Under the pieces are notes generated by a model. That model had not been told where the DNA came from. It worked only from the letters and a program-made list of their open reading frames with translations, and searched no databases. This document shows, piece by piece, positions 51,113-59,764 of a DNA stretch of 64,000 nucleotides. The stretch comes from Chloroflexota bacterium (GTDB lineage Bacteria; Chloroflexota; Anaerolineae; Promineifilales; Promineifilaceae). Where the stretch lies: NCBI GenBank assembly GCA_017993775.1, contig JAGOMA010000025.1, positions 3,063-67,062 of the forward strand, read 5' to 3'. Within the stretch, counting starts at the first letter, position 1. Every line of letters starts with the position of its first letter. Position numbers and translations under genes: made by a program.

Positions 51113-52498
51113 GTGTCTCTTTTAAAACGAATTGAACAAAACCAACAACAACCCGCACCAACAGAAGCTCAATCTTCCAAGTTGCAAGAATTGCGGGTTA
51201 AGCGATCGTCTCCGGCTGTCGGCTCGCGAGATGCTTACGTTGAGTTGAAGAATCGTATCCAACAAAAGTTAATATCTGAACTAGACCCAGGTATGGATAT
51301 TACTCAGACGGCCGAAGTACGAGCCACTATTCGGGAAATGTTCGAGACAATGCTTGAAGAAGAAAGTATCGTTCTTACCCGAAACGAAAAGCGACGTTTG
51401 TTTGAATCTATTGTGGCCGAAATTCTGGGGTATGGTCCACTTGAACAATTTTTGCAAACGGATGGCATCACCGAAATTATGGTGAACGGACCGGAGCATG
51501 TGTACATTGAATCAAGCGGTAAATTACAACGGACAAACGTCACATTTGAAGACAACGATCATCTGCTGCGAATTATCGATCGCATTGTAGCCCCGCTGGG
51601 CCGTCGTATTGATGAAGGTTCCCCCATGGTTGATGCGCGTTTGCCCGATGGCTCTCGTGTCAACGCAGTGGTTCCCCCCATTTCTTTGAACGGCGCATCT
51701 TTAACCATTCGTGTATTTTCCAAAATCCCATTTACAGTTGAAAATCTGATCGAGTTTGGCAGTATTACTCCTGAAGCGGTTGAATTCTTGCGAGCGTGTG
51801 TAATTGCCAAACTGAACGTCCTGGTTTCCGGAGGCACGGGTTCCGGTAAAACAACGCTTCTAAACATCCTCTCGAGTTTTATTCCTGATGGGGAGCGAAT
51901 TGTAACAATAGAAAACGCGGCTGAACTACAATTGCGCCAGGAACATGTGGTGACATTGGAATCGCGATCAGCAAACGTGGAAGGGCGAGGGGCTGTTACC
52001 ATTCAAGATCTCGTGATCAACTCTTTGCGTATGCGTCCTGACCGAATCATCGTTGGGGAGGTTCGAGGTGGTGAGGCCTTGGATATGTTGCAGGCGATGA
52101 ACACCGGTCATGATGGCAGCATGACGACGGGCCATGCCAACAGTACACGAGATATGTTATCTCGTTTGGAGACAATGGTATTGATGGCGGGCATGGATTT
52201 ACCCCATCGAGCTATTCGAGAGCAGGTTGCTTCGGCTATTCATTTGATTGTCCATCAAGATCGCATGCGCGATGGTACACGAAAGGTCATGTCCGTTAGT
52301 GAAATCCAGGGTATGGAAGGTGATGTTATTACCACTTCCGAAATTTTCCGGTTTGAACAAACGAGCATTGAAGATGGCAAAGTAATTGGGCGGTTACGAC
52401 CTACGGGTTTACGTCCTAAGTTTATGTGGAAAATTCAGGAAGCGGGTATTATGCTGCCGCCATCAATTTTTGGTATTGGCGCGCGCAATCGGCGTTAA
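51113..52498 (+). CDS. cpaF: Tad secretion/pilus assembly ATPase CpaF (TadA)
   Basis: A 461-residue hexameric ATPase that powers Flp pilus assembly. N-terminal helical domain and ATPase: [20 protein letters not shown] (Walker A, around 240-260), [20 protein letters not shown] (Asp box-like), [20 protein letters not shown] (Walker B), [20 protein letters not shown] (His box). The start is GTG at 51113 with a GGAGG site. It lies between cpaE and tadB in the standard Tad order. Confidence 0.96.
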   Translation: MSLLKRIEQNQQQPAPTEAQSSKLQELRVKRSSPAVGSRDAYVELKNRIQQKLISELDPGMDITQTAEVRATIREMFETMLEEESIVLTRNEKRRLFESIVAEILGYGPLEQFLQTDGITEIMVNGPEHVYIESSGKLQRTNVTFEDNDHLLRIIDRIVAPLGRRIDEGSPMVDARLPDGSRVNAVVPPISLNGASLTIRVFSKIPFTVENLIEFGSITPEAVEFLRACVIAKLNVLVSGGTGSGKTTLLNILSSFIPDGERIVTIENAAELQLRQEHVVTLESRSANVEGRGAVTIQDLVINSLRMRPDRIIVGEVRGGEALDMLQAMNTGHDGSMTTGHANSTRDMLSRLETMVLMAGMDLPHRAIREQVASAIHLIVHQDRMRDGTRKVMSVSEIQGMEGDVITTSEIFRFEQTSIEDGKVIGRLRPTGLRPKFMWKIQEAGIMLPPSIFGIGARNRR

Positions 52499-52521
52499 GC
52501 GTTGAAAAGGAGCAAATTATT

Positions 52522-53517
52522 GTGTCTCCCGTAATTTTGATCATATTAGCTGGCGCTTCTTTATTGGTGGTATTTGGAGCTGGCATTGCCCTGGTGACAA
52601 GTGGCAGTCGGGGAAATGTCGATAAACGTCTTGAGCAGTTTGTGGGCGCTACGGACGTCGTAGATGTGGTTGAGGAAATTGAGGCAGATAAGGGCGACGA
52701 CCTGGCGGATAAATTGGATACGGCACTGTCGGGCCGAGGTTTTTTTGCGCCTACAAAAGATCGTATCGCCAAAGCGGATGTAAAACTTCGTGTTAGCGAG
52801 TATGTTGTTCTTGTTGTATTGAGCGCTATAGGCCTGGGGTTTGCCGGCTATTTTTTGATGCATCGCAGTATTGTGATGGGTGTCATTGGCGCGATAGTGG
52901 GGCTTCAAATACCGAAATATTATATTTCTTATTCGGCTAATAAGCGGATGCGTGCATTTGATAATCAACTCAGTGACACTTTGAATCTGTGGGTGAACGC
53001 ATTACGATCGGGTTATAGTGTTTTGCAGGGAATGGAGGCGATTGCGACTGAATTGCCGCCGCCCGTTTCCAGAGAATTTGAGCGGGTGGTACAGGAGGTT
53101 CGTTTGGGCTTGGGTTTGGAAGAGGCTCTGGCGAACATGTACCGACGAGTGCCTAGTGAAGACCTGGATTTGATTATTACGGCCGTTAACATCCAACGTG
53201 AAGTAGGTGGTAACCTGGCCGAAATCTTAGACACGATTAGCTTTACCATTCGTGAACGCGTGCGTATTAAAGGTGAAATTCGTACGCTCACGGCTCAGGG
53301 CCGCATATCTGGCTGGGTAGTTGGCCTATTACCCCTGGCGTTATCTGGCGTTCTTTACGCCATCAATGGTGAATACATGGCCCAGTTGTGGGCAAAAGAT
53401 AAACCTTGGGTTTTGGAACCCTTTCTGCCTTGCGGTTGGTTGGTAATTGGCAGTGGTCTATTTATGATGTTGATGGGTATGTTGGCAATTAGGAAAATTG
53501 TAGATATCGAGGTCTAG
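52522..53517 (+). CDS. tadB: Tad inner-membrane platform protein TadB
   Basis: A 331-residue protein of the type II secretion F family. An N-terminal hydrophobic helix, two more near residues 92-130, then the F domain (LSDTLNLWVNALRSGYSVLQ; EFERVVQEVRLGLGLEEALA; LIITAVNIQREVGGNLAEIL), and a last pair of helices at the C-terminus. It forms the membrane platform with TadC. The GTG start at 52522 is chosen over an upstream in-frame ATG inside cpaF because AAAAGGAG precedes it. Confidence 0.93.
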   Translation: MSPVILIILAGASLLVVFGAGIALVTSGSRGNVDKRLEQFVGATDVVDVVEEIEADKGDDLADKLDTALSGRGFFAPTKDRIAKADVKLRVSEYVVLVVLSAIGLGFAGYFLMHRSIVMGVIGAIVGLQIPKYYISYSANKRMRAFDNQLSDTLNLWVNALRSGYSVLQGMEAIATELPPPVSREFERVVQEVRLGLGLEEALANMYRRVPSEDLDLIITAVNIQREVGGNLAEILDTISFTIRERVRIKGEIRTLTAQGRISGWVVGLLPLALSGVLYAINGEYMAQLWAKDKPWVLEPFLPCGWLVIGSGLFMMLMGMLAIRKIVDIEV

Positions 53518-53617
53518 GGCAAGAAGGTGAAATCGATTGCGAAATGCTTTTGTTTCACTGCTTTCATTGGCTCCAAGAATGCGTGTTTTGAGAACCTATG
53601 AATAACGGAGAAAAAAG

Positions 53618-54559
53618 ATGCCTGTCTTATTCTTAGTCGTAATTGCCGTTGTCGCTATCTTCATTATTGGCGCAAGTGTACTGCTGCTGCGCCGTTCGGA
53701 AGAAGACCCGTTGACAGCGCGCATTGATGAATTTGCGGCGCGTGAAGAATTGGTTTCGATTGAGGACATCGAATTGTCGATGCCCATAACTGATCGTATT
53801 TTTGTGCCAATTGTTAGAAGAATCAGCGACTTTGTCATTCGCTTCACCCCTCAAACTACACTGGAGCGGACAACCCGACAGTTGCAACTAGCCGGTAACC
53901 CACGAAATATGTCAGCAGCTGAGTTTTGGATTGTGCGCGGCCTGGCAACAGTGGTTTTAGGCGGCTTGGTGTTTCTTATGATGACGCGTAACGGCGCAGA
54001 ACCTACCAAGCGTATTTTATACGCCTTAGGCGGCGCGGCGCTGGGAAATTATTTACCGGCTATGTTTCTGCGTTCCATGGTCGATCGACGGAAACAAAGC
54101 ATCTTAAAAAAGCTGCCAGACGCGCTCGACTTGATGACGATTTGTGTTGATGCTGGCTTAACCTTTAATGCAGCAATGCAAAAAGTGAGCGAAAAATGGG
54201 ACGATCCGCTCTCGGATGAATTTGGGCGGGTTATTTACGAAATGCAGCTTGGGAAATCCCGCAGGCAAGCGCTTAAAGATATGTCCGAACGCACAGATGT
54301 GCCTGATGTGACCAGCTTTATTGCCGCTATCTTGCAAGCAGAACAACTTGGTGTAGGGATTGGTAAGGTTCTACGGATTCAATCGGAGCAAATGCGTGTG
54401 CGCCGACGGCAGCGAGCTGAAGAACGCGCCCAGCAAGCGCCGGTAAAAATGACATTCCCCCTTGTTTTCCTGATTTTCCCCTCTATTTTTATCGTATTAT
54501 TAGGTCCGGCAGGTATTCAGGTGGCGCGCAGCGAAGCCCTAAAGGGTCTAACAGGCTGA
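53618..54559 (+). CDS. tadC: Tad inner-membrane platform protein TadC
   Basis: A 313-residue T2SF-type protein. It has the N-terminal helix FLVVIAVVAIFIIGASVLLL and the domain LPDALDLMTICVDAGLTFNA, FGRVIYEMQLGKSRRQALKD, VTSFIAAILQAEQLGVGIGK, with QAPVKMTFPLVFLIFPSIFI as the terminal helix. It works with TadB as the platform for Flp polymerisation. No tadD, tadE/F, rcpA secretin or prepilin peptidase follows; the next genes are unrelated. Confidence 0.94.
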   Translation: MPVLFLVVIAVVAIFIIGASVLLLRRSEEDPLTARIDEFAAREELVSIEDIELSMPITDRIFVPIVRRISDFVIRFTPQTTLERTTRQLQLAGNPRNMSAAEFWIVRGLATVVLGGLVFLMMTRNGAEPTKRILYALGGAALGNYLPAMFLRSMVDRRKQSILKKLPDALDLMTICVDAGLTFNAAMQKVSEKWDDPLSDEFGRVIYEMQLGKSRRQALKDMSERTDVPDVTSFIAAILQAEQLGVGIGKVLRIQSEQMRVRRRQRAEERAQQAPVKMTFPLVFLIFPSIFIVLLGPAGIQVARSEALKGLTG

Positions 54560-54633
54560 GATTTGAAGCGGCAGCAGAAGATTGCTGTCTTTACGTATTT
54601 ATAGGCGAATCATTGTCAACCGGAGAGATCAAC

Positions 54634-55350
54634 ATGTCGCCTGCATCCTGGCTTAGGCAAGTCAGGAATCTGACCAATCGTTTAGTTAACTTTGTCTTTC
54701 CACCGGTTTGTGTTAATTGTCAGAAGGTGGGAGAACTCTTGTGCGCCGATTGTTGGGCAAAAATCCCGTGGGTTTGTGAGCCGATTTGTCCGGCGTGTGG
54801 CCGAATATTGCAAAAGCCTATCGCTCTTTGTGCGGTCTGCCAGCGTCAGCCGTTGCCACTTAAACAAGTGCGCACGGCCGTTATCTTCGACACCATCATT
54901 CCCCATATCATCCACCAAATGAAATATAACAATGCATTTGCTTTGGCCGGACCGTTGGCCGCCATGATGACCAGGGCATGGCCCACCTGGCAGTGCCCAG
55001 TTGACCTGGTTATGCCCATCCCCTTACACCCCCAGCGGCAAAAAAAACGTGGTTATAACCAATCCGAGTTAATTGTGAATCATTTTTCTGAGCAGGTCGG
55101 ATTGGCACATAATGCCTATAGCTTACAGCGCGTTCGATCCACGCCCCCGCAAGTTGGTTTGGATGCGGAAGCCCGGCGTTCAAATGTATCCGGCGCTTTT
55201 GCGGTTAAAGATCAAGATATAATAGGCAAAAATATTCTTTTAGTGGATGATGTTTGCACAACCGGAGCAACCCTTTCGGCTGCGGCCGAGGCATTATTGG
55301 CCGCTGGAGCGCATAGCGTATCAGCTTATTGTGTGGCACGGGCCATATAG
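54634..55350 (+). CDS. ComF-family phosphoribosyltransferase-like protein
   Basis: A 238-residue protein. The N-terminus has a zinc-finger arrangement of CxxC pairs (CVNCQKVGELLCADC; CPACGRILQKPIALC, CAVCQ). The C-terminal half is a PRTase domain with ILLVDDVCTTGATLSAAAEA, the PRPP-binding loop. Members are needed for late steps of DNA uptake in naturally competent bacteria (ComFC), though many relatives have no tested function. ATG at 54634 has GGAGAG before it; an upstream TTG is less likely. Confidence 0.9.
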   Translation: MSPASWLRQVRNLTNRLVNFVFPPVCVNCQKVGELLCADCWAKIPWVCEPICPACGRILQKPIALCAVCQRQPLPLKQVRTAVIFDTIIPHIIHQMKYNNAFALAGPLAAMMTRAWPTWQCPVDLVMPIPLHPQRQKKRGYNQSELIVNHFSEQVGLAHNAYSLQRVRSTPPQVGLDAEARRSNVSGAFAVKDQDIIGKNILLVDDVCTTGATLSAAAEALLAAGAHSVSAYCVARAI

Positions 55351-55394
55351 TAGTGGGATAATAACCCCCACATTAAATCCGAGGAGAAACTGAG

Positions 55395-55958
55395 ATGGTA
55401 GATGTTTCAATACATAGTCACAACTTAGAGGTTACACAGAGACTTGAGAATTATGTGGAGAAGAAAACGGAACGGTTAGATCGCTATATGCCTAATCTAA
55501 CCGAAATCCGGGTTGATCTCAGTACTGAAAACACACGTAGCGCTGTTGAGCGGCAGGTTGCGCAGATCACTATTCGTGATGATCGGGGAACCATCTTGCG
55601 AGCAGAAGAGCGCAGCAATGATATTTTTGCCGCCATTGACACTGTAGTAGACAAGCTTTACCGGCAAATCAAACGGTATCGGGGCAAGCGGCAGCGTCGC
55701 TGGCGCGGCACCGGGACTGAAGAGCAATGGGTTGGTGAACCTTTGCCGGTAGAAGAAGAAGAAGAGGTAGCAGAACAAACCATTGTACGTTACAAGCAAT
55801 TTGCTCTACAACCTATGTCTACGGAAGAAGCTATCGAGCAGATGGAACTTTTAGGCCATGACTTTTTCGTTTTCTTTAACGCCGAAGAAGAAGCCATCAA
55901 TGTCCTTTATCGCCGGCGTGATGGCAATTATGGCATATTACAGCCCGATTTAGATTAA
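55395..55958 (+). CDS. hpf: Long-form ribosome hibernation promoting factor
   Basis: A 187-residue protein. The N-terminal S30AE domain (VDVSIHSHNLEVTQRLENYV; KLYRQIKRYRGKRQRRWRG) binds the 30S decoding region. A charged linker leads to the C-terminal dimerisation domain (ALQPMSTEEAIEQMELLGHD; INVLYRRRDGNYGIL) of the long HPF, which joins two ribosomes into an inactive 100S particle. GAGGAGA lies eight bases before the ATG. It is a stand-alone gene next to comF. Confidence 0.96.
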   Translation: MVDVSIHSHNLEVTQRLENYVEKKTERLDRYMPNLTEIRVDLSTENTRSAVERQVAQITIRDDRGTILRAEERSNDIFAAIDTVVDKLYRQIKRYRGKRQRRWRGTGTEEQWVGEPLPVEEEEEVAEQTIVRYKQFALQPMSTEEAIEQMELLGHDFFVFFNAEEEAINVLYRRRDGNYGILQPDLD

Positions 55959-55970
55959 GTGTAAGTTTTG

Positions 55971-56013
55971 AACAGGCTTCCTCATTGCGCCTATGGCTTT
56001 GAGGAAGCCTGTT
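55971..56013. terminator. Hairpin between hpf and the LMW phosphatase
   Basis: AACAGGCTTCCTCA (55971-55984) and TGAGGAAGCCTGTT (56000-56013) form a perfect 14-bp stem with a 15-base loop. It begins 12 bases after the hpf stop and ends nine bases before the ATG at 56023. The T-run is weak (TTTT), so it could act as an attenuator or end the hpf transcript. Confidence 0.6.
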
Positions 56014-56022
56014 GATGGTTTT

Positions 56023-56493
56023 ATGGCGCATATTCTGATAGTTTGCACAGCTAATATTTGTCGTTCGCCTGTGGCTGCCGCATTGTTGCGAGACAGATTG
56101 CAGCGGCGTGGCTTGAACGACTGGGTGGTTCGATCGGCGGGTACTTGGGCGCAAGAAAAGAGAGGGGCCTCGCAGTACAGCCTGGAGTTGATGGCGCAGC
56201 AAGGGCTAGACATCTCGGAGCATCAAGCTGAGATGATAGATCGGCGGCATTTGAAGGAAGCTGATTTGGTGCTTTGTATGGAAACAGGGCATGCGGAAGC
56301 GCTGCGGGTTGAATTCCCCTGGGCGGTGGATAAGATTTTTTTGATGAGCGAGATGATGGGGAAGAAGTATAGTATTAGTGATCCCTACGGCCGTTCCCGA
56401 GATGCTTACGAATCGATGGTTGTGGAGCTGGTGAAACTGACGGACGCTGGCCTGGATGAAATTATTAGCCGCGCACAACAACTGGCTGTCTGA
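56023..56493 (+). CDS. Low-molecular-weight protein tyrosine phosphatase-like
   Basis: A 156-residue enzyme with the P-loop VCTANICRSPVAAALL (C-x5-R-S signature; V/I-C-x-A-N-x-C-R-S) and the general-acid loop SDPYGRSRD near residue 120. It may dephosphorylate tyrosine or act in exopolysaccharide control. An in-frame ATG at 55993 lies within the hairpin loop described at 55971, so the start at 56023 is preferred. An arsenate-reductase role is a less likely alternative, because the DPYG loop is the phosphatase form. Confidence 0.88.
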   Translation: MAHILIVCTANICRSPVAAALLRDRLQRRGLNDWVVRSAGTWAQEKRGASQYSLELMAQQGLDISEHQAEMIDRRHLKEADLVLCMETGHAEALRVEFPWAVDKIFLMSEMMGKKYSISDPYGRSRDAYESMVVELVKLTDAGLDEIISRAQQLAV

Positions 56494-56500
56494 AGGTAAC

Positions 56501-57022
56501 TTACCACCCTTCGATAAACTGCGCCCACTCTTCGTGGTTTTCCAAATGTGTGCCGAACCGGTAAACGGCCGTTGGCGTTGGTTCGGCCGGTTGGCAATGA
56601 AGTGGCATACCCACTTCGTCCAACAATTTTCCCCCTTTTTGCCGATTACAAGACGGGCAGGCAGCTACCAAATTTTCCCATGAATGAGGACCACCCAAAT
56701 GGCGCGGAACTACATGATCAATCGTCAAATGCCGCGATTTACGCCCACAATACTGGCAAGTGTAGTTGTCTCGGCGCAAGACTTCCCGCTTAGACAAGGA
56801 AACTCTGGGGCGTGGGCGCCGAATCATTGTGCTGAGTTTGATGACCGAGGGGATTTCAAATTCGGCGGAGCTGCTGCGTAAGTAGCCACGGCCGTTCATG
56901 ATAATTTCTGCTTTGCCAGCCAGCACCAACGCCAGCGCTCGCTTAGTGTTGCAGACGTGTAGGGGTTCAAAGTTCACATTTAGCAAGAGCACAGGCTCAT
57001 GCAAAAGATCCTCTTTGCTCAT
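56501..57022 (-). CDS. HNH endonuclease
   Basis: A 173-residue protein of the IscR/YajD-like free-standing HNH group. Two CxxC zinc pairs flank the nuclease helix: CQYCGRKSRHLTIDHVVPRH, then LGGPHSWENLVAACPSCNRQ. The DH in TIDHVVP is the catalytic histidine motif, and N in WENLVAAC completes HNH. The N-terminal half (VLLLNVNFEPLHVCNTKRAL) is conserved in this subfamily. Such genes are common in Chloroflexi and cyanobacteria outside restriction loci and the cellular role is unknown. The start is ATG at 57022. Confidence 0.92.
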   Translation of the reverse strand: MSKEDLLHEPVLLLNVNFEPLHVCNTKRALALVLAGKAEIIMNGRGYLRSSSAEFEIPSVIKLSTMIRRPRPRVSLSKREVLRRDNYTCQYCGRKSRHLTIDHVVPRHLGGPHSWENLVAACPSCNRQKGGKLLDEVGMPLHCQPAEPTPTAVYRFGTHLENHEEWAQFIEGW

Positions 57023-57112
57023 GACCAAAGCAGTATACAAGGGATAAAAACTTGCGTCAATCCTGAGGCCATCAGCATTCTGTTAAAAATTCGTTAAGAG
57101 TTGAAAGTCGTC

Positions 57113-57868
57113 ATGTTAAAAACCGATCTTGTTTCTTATTTGGACAGTTATCTGCGGATAGCCGAGTTTAAGGATTATGGACCGCAAGGATTACAGCTAG
57201 AGGCCAGCGGCGATACCGTTAATAAAATCGCGTTATCCGTAGATGCTGCGCCGCCCGTCATCCTGGCGGCCGCCGAATGGGGCGCCGATTTACTGTTGGT
57301 GCATCATGGCATTCTTTGGCGCAGTGTTGAGCGGTTGGCCGGTCCATTGGGGCGGCGGGTGCGTCTGCTGGTACAGCAAAACATGCACCTGTATGCCGCG
57401 CATCTGGCTTTGGATGGACATCCTGAGGTGGGCAACAACGCTGTGCTGGCCCGATTATTGGGCGTGGCGGTAAATGATTGGTGGTGTGCGCCAATGGGAC
57501 AGCCGATTGGCGTTTGGGGGCAAGTAACGGCCGTTACCCCGCTTCCCCAATTCGTCCAAACAATCGAACGCCACTTACACACGACTGCCCGTGTCCTGGC
57601 ACATGGCCCACAAACCGTCGCTCAGGTAGCCATCCTCTCTGGTTTTGGCGCGGATCAGGTCAGCGCCGCCCAGGCGTTGGGCTGCGACACCCTGCTAACC
57701 GGCGAAACGTCTCACGCCAATTATTGGGCCGCCGCCGATCATGGCCTGAACGTCATTTATGCCGGTCATTACGCCACCGAAACTGTGGGCGTTCAGGCGC
57801 TTGGCCAACATCTAAGCGAAAAATTTGGCCTGGAAACGAAGTTTTTTGATTTTCCGACGGCTATGTAA
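57113..57868 (+). CDS. NIF3-like dinuclear metal-centre protein
   Basis: A 251-residue member of the NIF3/DUF34 family. The metal-site motifs are [30 protein letters not shown] and [20 protein letters not shown] followed by [13 protein letters not shown], and the substrate is uncertain (GTP cyclohydrolase-like or other proposals). Its length is the short bacterial form without the middle insertion. An in-frame TTG at 57101 is possible, but ATG at 57113 is chosen. Confidence 0.9.
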   Translation: MLKTDLVSYLDSYLRIAEFKDYGPQGLQLEASGDTVNKIALSVDAAPPVILAAAEWGADLLLVHHGILWRSVERLAGPLGRRVRLLVQQNMHLYAAHLALDGHPEVGNNAVLARLLGVAVNDWWCAPMGQPIGVWGQVTAVTPLPQFVQTIERHLHTTARVLAHGPQTVAQVAILSGFGADQVSAAQALGCDTLLTGETSHANYWAAADHGLNVIYAGHYATETVGVQALGQHLSEKFGLETKFFDFPTAM

Positions 57869-57947
57869 ACGGCCGTTTCCCATTTTTACCACGCACCTAA
57901 ATTTCAGGATCAACTCATGGGCTTTTTTACGCCCTAAAGGAGAAAAA

Positions 57948-59129
57948 ATGAGTAACCATCGCACGGATTGGATTTCTGAGGAAATTGCCGGTCTAAAAGA
58001 AGCCGGGCTGTTCAACATCATCCGCACCATTGATTCGCCGATGGACGCCCGGGTGAAAATTGACGGCCGTTACCTGCTCAATTTCTGCGCCAACAATTAC
58101 CTCGGCCTGGCCAATCATCCCCGGCTGCGACAAGCCGCGCAACAAGGCATAGACGCCTACGGCATTGGCCCTGGCGCAGTTCGCAGCATCGCCGGAACCA
58201 TGTCTTTGCATATTGAATTGGAGAAACGTCTGGCTGAATTTAAACGCGCCGCCGCCTGCATTACCTTTCAAAGCGGCTTTACGGCCAATCTAGCCACCAT
58301 TCCGGCCCTGGTTGGCCGCGATGACGTTATTTTTTCTGATGAACTGAATCACGCCAGCATCATCGATGGCTCGCGTCTGAGCCGCGCCACCATTGTCCGT
58401 TACGCCCACAACGATACGGCAGACTTACGTCGCAAAATCGAGGAAACCACGGGATACGGCCGTCGCCTCATCATAACCGATGGCGTATTTAGCATGGATG
58501 GCGATATTGCCCCGCTAGACAAAATTTGCGACATCGCCAACGAATACGACATTTTACTGATGGTAGACGACGCCCACGGCGAAGGTGTGTTGGGCGAAGG
58601 TGGACGCGGGATTGTGGACCATTTTGGGCTGCACGGCCGTGTCGATGTCGAAGTCGGCACCCTCAGCAAAGCGTTTGGCGCTGTGGGCGGGCTGGTGGCC
58701 GGACGGCAAGAAATAATCGACTGGCTGCGGCAGCGGGGACGGCCGTTCCTCTTCTCCAGCGCCATGACCGCGCCAGACGTCGCCGCCTGCCTGGAAGCCG
58801 TCAACGTCCTGCAAGAATCCACAGAACTCGTAGACAAACTTTGGGCCAACGCCAAACTCTTCAGAGAAGCCATGCAATCATTCGGCTTCGATACCGGGTT
58901 TAGTCAGACACCCATCGTCCCTGTCATGTTAGGCGATGCCAAACTCGCCCAAACCTTCAGCCGCCGGCTCTTCGAAGAAGGCGTGTTTGCCATGGCCATT
59001 GGCTACCCCACAGTGCCCCAGGGCAAAGCCCGCGTCCGGGTGATGAACTCGGCCGCGCACAGCCCGGATGATCTGGAAGAGGCGTTGGCCGTCTTTGAAA
59101 AAGTCGGTAAAGAGCTTGCCGTCATTTAA
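57948..59129 (+). CDS. kbl: Glycine C-acetyltransferase (2-amino-3-ketobutyrate CoA ligase)
   Basis: A 393-residue PLP enzyme of the alpha-oxoamine synthase group. [20 protein letters not shown] is the KBL-type start; [23 protein letters not shown] and [13 protein letters not shown] (Schiff-base K241) form the active site. It condenses glycine and acetyl-CoA to 2-amino-3-ketobutyrate, or cleaves it in threonine breakdown. No tdh gene lies beside it. AAAGGAG precedes the ATG. A role as 8-amino-7-oxononanoate synthase is less likely given the [12 protein letters not shown] stretch, but the two families are close. Confidence 0.92.
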   Translation: MSNHRTDWISEEIAGLKEAGLFNIIRTIDSPMDARVKIDGRYLLNFCANNYLGLANHPRLRQAAQQGIDAYGIGPGAVRSIAGTMSLHIELEKRLAEFKRAAACITFQSGFTANLATIPALVGRDDVIFSDELNHASIIDGSRLSRATIVRYAHNDTADLRRKIEETTGYGRRLIITDGVFSMDGDIAPLDKICDIANEYDILLMVDDAHGEGVLGEGGRGIVDHFGLHGRVDVEVGTLSKAFGAVGGLVAGRQEIIDWLRQRGRPFLFSSAMTAPDVAACLEAVNVLQESTELVDKLWANAKLFREAMQSFGFDTGFSQTPIVPVMLGDAKLAQTFSRRLFEEGVFAMAIGYPTVPQGKARVRVMNSAAHSPDDLEEALAVFEKVGKELAVI

Positions 59130-59135
59130 CCAAAA

Positions 59136-59179
59136 GAAAAAGCCGCCATTGTGTCTAAAACCAATGGCGGCTTTTTTCT
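59136..59179 (+). terminator. Rho-independent terminator after kbl
   Basis: AAAAGCCGCCATTG (59138-59151) pairs with CAATGGCGGCTTTT (59162-59175), followed by T-rich sequence. Confidence 0.92.
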
Positions 59180-59207
59180 ACGAACTATCGCGTATTGGAG
59201 GGCAGGT

Positions 59208-59576
59208 CTATTGCTTCATTACATTATTTCCATTCGGCGTGTGTTCCGGTTGCCGATGGATTAATTCATCTAAAAATGCCTGACGTAAGTTGGCGTTGGT
59301 AATAAGCTTCTGGAAAAATGCCGGGTAATTGGAACCCAAATCATCGCCCTTTAGCGCAGCTTGAGCCACAATGGAAAGCCATTCGTTATCTTCATTGGTC
59401 AGCGGGGGCGCGTGCCAACGCGACACAGGCAGCAGAGCTAAAAACTCATCGCCAGCTTCCGGCCACACATTGAGGCGTAGAAGCGTTTCTCGTAAATCGG
59501 TCACATCTGCTTTTGTGCTATCGGCAGGTCGTGTTGGTCGTAAAATTGGATTCAAAGCAGTATCCATAATCAACAT
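59208..59576 (-). CDS. Hypothetical protein, 122 residues
   Basis: Not recognised. The protein is mostly helical in appearance, without membrane segments, with ADSTKADVTDLRETLLRLNV, FLALLPVSRWHAPPLTNEDN and LKGDDLGSNYPAFFQKLITN. A GGGGG-type ribosome-binding site lies nine bases upstream of ATG 59576, supporting a real gene; an ATG at 59567 is possible. It is convergent with kbl and separated from the beta-CASP gene downstream. Function unknown. Confidence 0.6.
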   Translation of the reverse strand: MLIMDTALNPILRPTRPADSTKADVTDLRETLLRLNVWPEAGDEFLALLPVSRWHAPPLTNEDNEWLSIVAQAALKGDDLGSNYPAFFQKLITNANLRQAFLDELIHRQPEHTPNGNNVMKQ

Positions 59577-59764
59577 GATAGATGACCCCCTTCGTCATTA
59601 AATTCCATTACTGCTGATACTGGTAGTTGATGGTACATAACTTACAATCCCTCTTGGTTGAGGGAGTGTCTGTACTATAACAAACTTACCGATCATAAGT
59701 GGATAGGAATCTTGGACTATGGCGGCCAGGTCATGCTCTTGAAGCCTGCCACCTTTTTGCCTGT

